In this document: positions 8,595 to 15,660 of the stretch, piece after piece | Layout: each line of letters starts with the position of its first letter | Position numbering within the stretch: the stretch's first letter is position 1 | NCBI GenBank assembly: GCA_030950395.1 | Contig: JAUZRP010000002.1 | Span: forward strand, 1-64,000 | Length of the DNA stretch: 64,000 nucleotides | Reading direction: 5' to 3' | DNA from: Desulfonauticus sp. | GTDB lineage: Bacteria > Desulfobacterota > Desulfovibrionia > Desulfovibrionales > Desulfonatronovibrionaceae | Program-made: the position numbers and the translations under genes | Notes under the pieces: generated by a model | Told to the model about the DNA's origin: nothing | What the model saw: only the letters and a program-made list of their open reading frames with translations | The model's database searches: none

Positions 8595-9651
8595 CACTCC
8601 ACCCCTTAGGGATAGTTATGTCATTTTTATTACATTTAATCTTCTTGGTTATTAACTCAAACCTTCCCCAGCCAAGTTTTGTTTTTGCTCCAATGCCCAT
8701 GTCTTTTGCTTTTTCTATGCTCTGAACTAAAAAATCAATATCGTTTTTAATTTGTGCTTCTAAATCGTCATTTTTCATTAAAACGCCATCAAAAGGAACA
8801 TATACAATCTGTAAAATCCCTTCAGTCTCTTCTGGAACAACTTCATAATGGATCGGATTCGTGCCTGCTCTCTTTTTTCTATCGTGGGGATTTATTATTT
8901 CAAGGGAAAGTCTATTAAAATAGGTAGGATAAAAAATTGCCCTGCCTCTATGGGTGGTCAGATATAAAGGAAGTTCTTTTTTTGAGCCTTTTTCAAAACT
9001 TTCCCAAAGGTTCTCCCTTATCCATTCTTCGGGGTTTGTTTTAATCTTATCAATATCATCTTTTGTTAGCTTTAACCCAAGTTCAAAAAGCACATAAGTA
9101 ATTAATTTGTCAGGTTCCAAATTTGTATTTTCTTTTAAACTTTTTTCAATATTTTTTTGTAATTCTCTAAACTCATTTGAACCAGTGCCAAATATACGCA
9201 TAAAAGACCTTATTGTTTCTTTTTTATTATCACTTTCATTTATTATCTTTCTAAACGCACTGGCAATAGCTCCTTTCCACCCACTGCCTTTAATCATTGG
9301 CACTTTAAAGACCTTCTCTTTAAGACAAGGATTTTGAATTAAATAAAAATTATCATCATCTCTGGAGAAATAGGGGGATTTGAGTTCAATCTTTACCTGA
9401 AGGATAAAAGAATAAGGAATAAGATTGCTTACAAATTCTTGTAATTCATCTTCTTTAATGATTCCTGAAAAATTAGTTATATCTAAATTGGAATTCGTAT
9501 TCCCATTCAAAGGAATTTCATATTGTTTTGATGATTGAATTCTTTCTTTAAAGTTTTTCAGCTTTGAAGTATTAATAAAATTCCACTTTAAAAAATGGAT
9601 AGGATTTTTTTCATCATATGTTATTTTTTCATTAACTATTTCATAATACAT
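8587..9651 (-). CDS. Cmr6-like RAMP subunit
   Basis: 354-residue RAMP. Cmr6-type landmarks are 'VPMIKGSGWKGAIASAFRK' near residue 112, 'INPHDRKKRAGTNPIHYE' near residue 255, and the strong C-terminal loop MGIGAKTKLGWGRFEL near residue 320 (family consensus G.GAKT..GyG). In Cmr complexes this subunit caps the filament at the crRNA 3' side. It starts at an ATG with GGAGGATAA upstream, overlaps the ABC ATPase stop by 11 bases and the csx11 start by a few bases. The cassette of SIR2, middle protein and ATPase therefore feeds directly into this cas gene. Confidence 0.78.
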   Translation of the reverse strand: MYYEIVNEKITYDEKNPIHFLKWNFINTSKLKNFKERIQSSKQYEIPLNGNTNSNLDITNFSGIIKEDELQEFVSNLIPYSFILQVKIELKSPYFSRDDDNFYLIQNPCLKEKVFKVPMIKGSGWKGAIASAFRKIINESDNKKETIRSFMRIFGTGSNEFRELQKNIEKSLKENTNLEPDKLITYVLFELGLKLTKDDIDKIKTNPEEWIRENLWESFEKGSKKELPLYLTTHRGRAIFYPTYFNRLSLEIINPHDRKKRAGTNPIHYEVVPEETEGILQIVYVPFDGVLMKNDDLEAQIKNDIDFLVQSIEKAKDMGIGAKTKLGWGRFELITKKIKCNKNDITIPKGWSDE

Positions 9652-11782
9652 AGTTATCCTCCAGATAATTTTTTAATTCTTTTAATTTCTCAGCATAAAA
9701 CCCAGATAGATTCTCATTAAGATCTTTACCCTTTACAAGATATTCTTTAAATTTAGGACCTTTTTCAAGAGACCAATCTTCAAAATAAATCACTTTTAAT
9801 TTTTTTTCAGGAGGAGGCATCAGAAAATCTACCAATCTATTAGTTAAGTCATCATGATGAGATGAAATAACAACCTGTCTGTTATTGATGTCAGAATAAG
9901 CCATTTTTCTAAAAAGTATTGAGGCTGGTATTAATTGAGCAAGATCTAAACTCGTTGTTACATCATCGAATATTATTACTTTATGAGGTAATTTTCTACT
10001 TAATAAATAGTTTAATCCTATGGTCCATGCAATAGCTAGTTGAGTTTTCTGTCCCGTTGAAAAATTATCAAAATTTAATTCTTTTCCCTTTGAAGTGGTA
10101 AAAATATAGTTAGGTTTTAATTTTGTTCCAGAATTAACAATTTTTATATCCAGAAATTCAGAAGGAAAATGAAAAAATCTTAAAATTGAATTCAATGTGT
10201 AAGTTAATTCTTTTAATTTGTTTTCGGGTATTGTTTCTGTATTGGACAATATTACTGAATTTTTTCCCATTTCCTTTTTAATAATTTTTTCAGTATAATT
10301 GATTATCTCTTCTATTTTCTTAACAGTCTCTGAATTCTTTTTTTGCAGATCATATTCTTCTTTTAAATCTTTTTCTTTTTGTATCTGAAAATCCAATAAA
10401 CTAATTATTTCAGTAATTATGTATGTATTTTTATGTTCTGTTATTTTCTCTCCTAAAACATCTTCAAGCAAAACATTTTCAGATACTTTTAATCTCTCTT
10501 GTATCTCTTTTTTTAAATCTGATTTAATTATTAATTTATTAAAATTAATATGTTCACTTAAAAAGTGTATGTGTTGCGTTAAACTGTCTTTATCTTTTTC
10601 TTTTTGCTCTTTTATATTTTTCAATTTTTCACGCCATAAATTAAAACTTTTTCTCAATTCTTCAATATTTTCAGAAACTTTATTTAACCATAAGACAACT
10701 TCAGTTGGATAATATATATCCTTTAAATCAATAGCATTTTTTTTATAAAGAAAAAATATATCCAAAGCTTCGTCAAAGGAAGGTTGCCCGGGTATAGACC
10801 ATTTTTTTAAACTATTTTCTATTTTCTCTATTTCTTTGTTCAATTTTTCTAATTCTATTTTTTTATCATTTAACCTCTTTTCTAAAGTTTGCAGTTGATG
10901 GTTATTAAGCATTAAATAAAGATTTCTCCTTTCGTCAGCTATATTAATTTTTCCATCATATTTTACAACTCTACGATTGTAAAATTTATGCAAATTATTT
11001 AACATATCACTATCAAAGATATCTTTCTCTATTTTTGAAGTAAATTCATTAAAAAGATCTCTCAAGTTTCTTAAAATTTCAAGCAAATCACCTTTATCTA
11101 TCTTCTCATAATTTTTATTACTATTGAACTTTTTACTTATATCAACGAGAAAGTTGTAAAACTGCCTTTCAATATAATTAGGTATTCCTTTATTCTCAAA
11201 TGAAAAATTTTGCTTTATATCTTTAAATAATTCATACTTCTTTATTTCTTCTATCAACTCCTTCCACCTAATAAAAAATTCTCTTCTCCTTTCAAACAAG
11301 TTTATTGTAGAAGGTAAATATTCACTTTTAAGTTCAAGTATAAACGAATTTTTTATATCATTTAATAAAGGTCTTAGCTTTATGGAAGCCAAATCGCCTG
11401 AAAGTATCTTCAAAATGTCTTCCAGTCCAATGTCATTAAAATATTCCTGATAAAAGATAGAACTCAATTCGTAAAGTCTTGAATATGCATCATCTTTAGA
11501 AGTGAAAAACTCATCTTTATTATTTATTACACCATTTTTTCCATTTATTTGAATTTCAAAAGAATCATTTGAGCCTATAAAAGAAATATTTTCCCCAATA
11601 CTACTCAGAATTCCATTTTTACTATATCCATTTAACAATCTATCAAGTGCATAAATTATCGTACTTTTTCCCACCCCATTTTTCCCCGAAAGCAAGATTA
11701 TATCCGCATCAAGGTTAAAGACATGTTCCCCCTTAAATCCTCTAAAATTTTTTATCTTTAATTCTTTTATCCTTTCAATCAT
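9641..11782 (-). CDS. SMC/Rad50-like ABC ATPase embedded in the cas operon
   Basis: 713-residue ATPase with the split layout of RecF/SMC/Rad50 proteins. The N-terminal 'IKNFRGFKGEHVF' strand is followed by Walker A SGKNGVGKST (residues 32-41). The central region, about residues 300-520, is a charged Lys/Glu coiled coil. Then comes the signature FSTGQ (574-578, for LSGGQ), Walker B KVIIFDDVTTSLD and a His switch VVISSHHD. All ATP-site elements look intact. No nuclease or CARF domain is evident. It overlaps the stop of the 195-residue protein by ATGA and the Cmr6-like start by 11 bases. Similar ATPases pair with a small middle protein and a variable effector in ABC-three-component conflict systems; that assignment is inference. 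Confidence 0.85.
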   Translation of the reverse strand: MIERIKELKIKNFRGFKGEHVFNLDADIILLSGKNGVGKSTIIYALDRLLNGYSKNGILSSIGENISFIGSNDSFEIQINGKNGVINNKDEFFTSKDDAYSRLYELSSIFYQEYFNDIGLEDILKILSGDLASIKLRPLLNDIKNSFILELKSEYLPSTINLFERRREFFIRWKELIEEIKKYELFKDIKQNFSFENKGIPNYIERQFYNFLVDISKKFNSNKNYEKIDKGDLLEILRNLRDLFNEFTSKIEKDIFDSDMLNNLHKFYNRRVVKYDGKINIADERRNLYLMLNNHQLQTLEKRLNDKKIELEKLNKEIEKIENSLKKWSIPGQPSFDEALDIFFLYKKNAIDLKDIYYPTEVVLWLNKVSENIEELRKSFNLWREKLKNIKEQKEKDKDSLTQHIHFLSEHINFNKLIIKSDLKKEIQERLKVSENVLLEDVLGEKITEHKNTYIITEIISLLDFQIQKEKDLKEEYDLQKKNSETVKKIEEIINYTEKIIKKEMGKNSVILSNTETIPENKLKELTYTLNSILRFFHFPSEFLDIKIVNSGTKLKPNYIFTTSKGKELNFDNFSTGQKTQLAIAWTIGLNYLLSRKLPHKVIIFDDVTTSLDLAQLIPASILFRKMAYSDINNRQVVISSHHDDLTNRLVDFLMPPPEKKLKVIYFEDWSLEKGPKFKEYLVKGKDLNENLSGFYAEKLKELKNYLEDNYVL

Positions 11783-12366
11783 CCCATACCTCTTAACTCA
11801 TCAAGTTGTTTCTTTATTTTATTCTTCCACAATTGAAAGCATTCTTCTACACTACCTTTTACCATATTCTCTGAAATAGTTTCCAGAAATTTAATATAAA
11901 AACTTTCAAAATCTTTGTCTCTTTCTTTAATTTCTTTCTTTTGTTTTACAATTAAAGATGCTATTTCTTTCATAGAAAGTTCCTTAAATGAAAGTCCTTC
12001 TTTTATTGGTATGGACTCTTTAGAAATTTCTTCAAATATTACATCTTTTGATACCACAATAGAAAAATCCCCTCTATGCCAATCCTGATCTCCCGACAGT
12101 TCATGGAGATATGTGTAACACTTAGATTCTTTTATGTTCTCAAAAACCGCAACTACAGGAAAATTTAATTCAATTGCAAGAAGAGAATCTTTAAAATCAA
12201 GCAAAAACTCTCTCAAATGAGATTTTAAACTGTTAATATTGATGTTTTTATCTATTATTTTGAAAAGAATAAAAGCAGCAATATTATTAAGCTTAATTTT
12301 ATTTATTTTAATTTTATCTTCGGTTGAATAAGAATATTTTATCTGGCATTCATTATTATCTGACAT
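11779..12366 (-). CDS. Unknown small protein between SIR2 and ABC ATPase (middle component)
   Basis: 195 residues, no family recognised. The N-terminal half is a mixed alpha/beta region with KLNNIAAFILFKIID, and a conserved-looking GDQDWHRGDFSIVV lies near residue 92. The C-terminal half (about 135-195) is a Lys/Glu-rich helical segment ending QLDELRGMG. No membrane segment or signal peptide. The start codon follows the SIR2 stop directly (TAAATG) behind AAGGAG, and the stop overlaps the ATPase start, so the three products are probably made in fixed ratio. Position and size fit the 'middle component' of ABC-three-component systems, an adaptor between sensor ATPase and effector; this is a contextual guess. 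Confidence 0.6.
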   Translation of the reverse strand: MSDNNECQIKYSYSTEDKIKINKIKLNNIAAFILFKIIDKNININSLKSHLREFLLDFKDSLLAIELNFPVVAVFENIKESKCYTYLHELSGDQDWHRGDFSIVVSKDVIFEEISKESIPIKEGLSFKELSMKEIASLIVKQKKEIKERDKDFESFYIKFLETISENMVKGSVEECFQLWKNKIKKQLDELRGMG

Positions 12367-14118
12367 TTAAAATACTCCTTCTTCATATATTTTTAATTTT
12401 CTTTTTATACTGGGTCTTTCATTTGCTATAAATTTAGAGGGTTTTCTTACAGCATTAATTATAACTCTTCTTATAGAGTTTAGATCTCCTTGCAAATTTA
12501 AGTTAATTGTCTCGTAATAAGTGAAAATTGATTTAATATTAATCTGATAAAGAGAAAAATATTGTTCACCATTATCCTGTGCTTGAATCAATGTTCTTCT
12601 CGCACTATACTTAAAATTGTTCTTTCCAATAAGAAAAACAACTGAAAAATTATTATTATCTAAAGAAATACTTCTTCTTTCAAATATTTTAGTGGCAAAA
12701 TTATAAATATTTAAATTCTCTTGTGTTTGTAATATTGAAAATTTTCCTAATCTATTTTGCTTAATGTTAAAATCAAAATTTCCGTATAAAATATAAAGAA
12801 GAAAAATTAATTCAGCCACCAACTCTTTATTATGTGAAATTGGTATATAGTGAAATTTTTTAGCAGACATGTAAGAAAGCATTTTGATTATTTTAGGAAA
12901 AGGAATGTTATCTTTTTCATCTATATCACATAGTGAATCAAGTTTCTGGTCAGAAATAAATATTAAATGCTTTTTTGCATAAGGAATAAATGCTGTAAAT
13001 GAAGCATTTTCAGGCTTTGAAGAATAAACTAAAGCTTCTTTTATTAAATTTTTTAATATTTCTTTATAAATTAATTCCATTAAACTATCTGCAGGCAAAT
13101 TTTTCATTACCCCAAATTGTGTTTTCACCATTCCATTATTTTTATCAATTATTAATTTTTCTGAGTTATCGAGAGAAAAACCATTATGCAGACAGTATTG
13201 TTTAACAATATATTTATGAGTAAAACTTTTTTCTTCATAAACAGAAACTACTGGAGCATTGGTCATATCATATATATCCACCGGTTTATTATCAACATCA
13301 TCATTATTTTCTTCATTTTCTTCAAAAACTTTCTGCATTGTATGTAAAACTTGAGGTTCATCACTACCGTATCCAACAAAAAACAGAGTTGAACTTCTAA
13401 GTTTGTATCTAAAAAAATCAGCAGCCCATTGTCTTTTTCTCCAATCCTGAAGTTGAGTTTCAGTTAATAAAATTGATGCAGAAGTTGACTCATTTTGAGT
13501 AATCGCAAAAGCACATCCATTAATCTTATAAACTCTTAAAATAAATGAATCTTCTTTATCATTAAATCTCTTTTTAGATGCATATCTTGAAAATGTAATA
13601 TTATTAAATATTCTTACAACCGGTAGGTTATTGTTTCCATTCCCGAGTTCGTATTCCTTTCCCCAAATATCCAAATAAGCTTTCTCCATACAACAGTCAT
13701 AATTTGTTGTGATTATATCTGAAAGCAAGCCTTCCCTTACAATAAAAGCTATAAAATAATGTGCTTTTGTAGGTAAAAGCTTACAAAAATAGCTAATACA
13801 ACATTTGGCAATTAATTTATTTTGTGTATATTTTTTAAGAGTTTCAGTTCTAAAATTGTTAGTTCTATTTTTTTTATCAACCATTTTTTGCAACTCTTCG
13901 TTAGTCTTCCAAATTTCATCTTGAGATAGGCAAGATAAAGTTTTTTTTGTGCCCTCCAATTCATTTAAATTTATTTTCATTTTATTGATTGTATGAGGAT
14001 TGTAATAAACCTCCAATCCTTTGGCGTTATTTGATATTCCAGAGCCTAAAACAAATGTACAATTTCTATCCATAAGCTGCTTAACTACATATTCAATTGA
14101 ATTTTTAATAGTTCCCAT
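12367..14118 (-). CDS. SIR2-like protein, putative effector embedded in the cas operon
   Basis: 583 residues with an N-terminal SIR2-like Rossmann domain and an unassigned C-terminal domain from about residue 330. Visible motifs: VLGSGIS (23-29, the GAGxS loop), DIITTNYD (134-141, TTNYD box), VYKINGC (196-202) and LFFVGYGSDEP (245-255). In NAD-consuming SIR2 proteins the third motif carries the catalytic His (K.HGs); here it is Asn200 (AAT, one base from CAT), so hydrolase activity is uncertain. SIR2 domains in phage defence deplete NAD+. No CARF, SAVED or membrane segment is seen. Start ATG follows GAGGATAACTT, 41 bases after the Cmr1-like stop; no gap to the next gene. Confidence 0.75.
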   Translation of the reverse strand: MGTIKNSIEYVVKQLMDRNCTFVLGSGISNNAKGLEVYYNPHTINKMKINLNELEGTKKTLSCLSQDEIWKTNEELQKMVDKKNRTNNFRTETLKKYTQNKLIAKCCISYFCKLLPTKAHYFIAFIVREGLLSDIITTNYDCCMEKAYLDIWGKEYELGNGNNNLPVVRIFNNITFSRYASKKRFNDKEDSFILRVYKINGCAFAITQNESTSASILLTETQLQDWRKRQWAADFFRYKLRSSTLFFVGYGSDEPQVLHTMQKVFEENEENNDDVDNKPVDIYDMTNAPVVSVYEEKSFTHKYIVKQYCLHNGFSLDNSEKLIIDKNNGMVKTQFGVMKNLPADSLMELIYKEILKNLIKEALVYSSKPENASFTAFIPYAKKHLIFISDQKLDSLCDIDEKDNIPFPKIIKMLSYMSAKKFHYIPISHNKELVAELIFLLYILYGNFDFNIKQNRLGKFSILQTQENLNIYNFATKIFERRSISLDNNNFSVVFLIGKNNFKYSARRTLIQAQDNGEQYFSLYQINIKSIFTYYETINLNLQGDLNSIRRVIINAVRKPSKFIANERPSIKRKLKIYEEGVF

Positions 14119-14159
14119 AAGTTATCCTCAAATTTAAAACTTTTACAATGATGATAAAT

Positions 14160-15152
14160 TTATTCCTTTCTATTTTCTTCAAAATTTTTATACTTATTTA
14201 GTAAATGGTTGAAGAGTTCTTCTTTTAGCTCATCCTTAAATCCAAAAACATAAATATCTGAAAAATTATCTGGATCATATGCTGAAAAAAAGAATTTAGA
14301 AGCCTGTCCTTGTTTTCCAAAGTTCGTTACTCTAAACCTTTTTTCTTCTTTTAATCTTTGATAATGTTTAAAATTAAAACCTAATACCACTTCATTAGCA
14401 GGCAAATCTGGAATCGAAATTTTTTCAGCTATAAATATTTTATTTTCTATATCAGGTAGTTTAATACCTTCTAAATCTAAATCAGAAGAAATATTACAAA
14501 ATCCTAAACCAAATGACTTTTTACCTCCAACTAAAATTATTTTATTCTCATAGAATTTTAAAAATCTTTTTATATCATCAAAATAAATATCAGCAACATA
14601 AAAATAAAATTTAACGTTCTTAAAAAAAATTATTTTATCTTCATGTTTAAATAAGAGCTTATTAGTCCAGAAAGAAGAATGTATTGCTCGAGTATTCATC
14701 TTTTTATACAAAAAAGAATAATCTACATCTGATTTTTTAATTTCAAAGTTTTGAACATCAATATTCTTTATAGTAACCTGACTTTTCCATCCTGTGCATC
14801 CAAAAATTTGGGAAATTAAAGGTAAATTAATTTTATTCAAAACTTTTTTAATTGCATTATTTATGTCTTCATTTTCTTCCAAGTCTTTACTTTCTAATTT
14901 TAATAAGGATTCAAATGTATGTTTTTGGTAATTAATTTTATTATATTTTCTAATATACTCATCGAGATTATCTGATGGAATTCCTTTATCATTTAATTTT
15001 TCAGTTGGAATATTAAATGCTTTTGAATAAATATAGAACCAAAACCTCAAACTCCCCATTAAAGAAGATGGTCTTATTTTTGTGTTTTCTTGCCATGCAT
15101 CCCCTGTCCACAGAGGCGTTATGGTTTTTAAGGTAACTTTTATTTGTTTCAC
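14160..15152 (-). CDS. Cmr1-like RAMP, first gene of the type III-C-like operon
   Basis: 330-residue RAMP with the clear Cmr1 opening: LKTITPLWTGD (residues 8-18), IRPSSLMGSLRFWFY (26-40) and a C-terminal-half loop ILVGGKKSFGLGFC near residue 210. Cmr1 sits at the 3' end of the crRNA in Cmr complexes. Starts at GTG behind AAGGAG with an eight-base spacer. The 157 bases upstream to the YgiT-like gene contain a perfect palindromic site (15174-15206) and are the likely promoter of the whole ten-gene operon. A 41-base gap precedes the SIR2 gene, the widest gap in the operon, so an internal promoter there is possible. Confidence 0.85.
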   Translation of the reverse strand: MKQIKVTLKTITPLWTGDAWQENTKIRPSSLMGSLRFWFYIYSKAFNIPTEKLNDKGIPSDNLDEYIRKYNKINYQKHTFESLLKLESKDLEENEDINNAIKKVLNKINLPLISQIFGCTGWKSQVTIKNIDVQNFEIKKSDVDYSFLYKKMNTRAIHSSFWTNKLLFKHEDKIIFFKNVKFYFYVADIYFDDIKRFLKFYENKIILVGGKKSFGLGFCNISSDLDLEGIKLPDIENKIFIAEKISIPDLPANEVVLGFNFKHYQRLKEEKRFRVTNFGKQGQASKFFFSAYDPDNFSDIYVFGFKDELKEELFNHLLNKYKNFEENRKE

Positions 15153-15173
15153 TTGCGTTTCTCCTTATTGTTA

Positions 15174-15206
15174 TTGTTTATTAAACAAAACCATAGTTAA
15201 TAAACA
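15174..15206. promoter_or_regulatory. Palindromic operator-like site upstream of the cas/SIR2 operon
   Basis: TTGTTTATTAAACAA (15174-15188) is a perfect 7+1+7 palindrome. In addition TGTTTATTAA (15175-15184) is matched by its exact reverse complement TTAATAAACA at 15197-15206, giving repeated TAAACA half-sites with near one-turn spacing. It lies 22-54 bases upstream of the GTG start at 15152, where a repressor could cover the promoter. No regulator gene is adjacent except the YgiT-like zinc-finger protein at 15310-15561, which lacks its DNA-binding domain. Confidence 0.5.
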
Positions 15207-15309
15207 CGTGATTATTTATACTCAGAAAAGTCTATTTTTTCAAAGATTTTTATTTTCTGTTGCTCTTTCGAGAATCTATTGAAAATATTAAGCTTTATTT
15301 TCTTGATTT

Positions 15310-15561
15310 TTATATTTTCTTATCTCTTTGTATTTGCTCTAAAGTAAAAAGTCCATCCACCTTTCTTTGAAAATCATTTATTATTTTTTGATACTTTTTC
15401 ATCTCCTTGTTATCAAAAAATCCCTCCTTACATTCATCGCAAGAATATACTGTTAAATACAAAGACAATTTCTTTCCTTTGTATTCAAATACTTCCTCTT
15501 TTTTCTCAACTTTTATCTTTCCTGATCCACATATGGGACATACCTCACCGTTTTTATACAT
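15310..15561 (-). CDS. YgiT/MqsA-type zinc-finger protein, truncated antitoxin-like
   Basis: 83 residues. CPICGSGK at residues 8-15 and CDECKEGFF near residue 45 form the four-Cys zinc-binding domain typical of YgiT-type proteins (N-terminus of MqsA antitoxins). The sequence stops at LFTLEQIQRDKKI, where MqsA would begin its helix-turn-helix ('Lt.eEIr.iR'), so the DNA-binding part is missing. No MqsR/BrnT-like toxin was recognised on either side. It may be a decayed toxin-antitoxin gene or one of the short stand-alone YgiT proteins. Lies between the methyltransferase gene and the cas operon. Confidence 0.7.
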   Translation of the reverse strand: MYKNGEVCPICGSGKIKVEKKEEVFEYKGKKLSLYLTVYSCDECKEGFFDNKEMKKYQKIINDFQRKVDGLFTLEQIQRDKKI

Positions 15562-15660
15562 TTTTTCATCTCACGATTGTTTGAAATTTAATTTTTACTT
15601 AATAGAGGCTTTAGGCTTGTAAACACTTGCCATAACTTACTTATTAAACTTCGGTGTCAA

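Noticed and set aside
12367-14118. CARF- or SAVED-type sensor domain in the SIR2 protein
   Set aside because: The C-terminal part shows no CARF Rossmann loop or SAVED motif by eye, and no cyclase is present to make the ligand.
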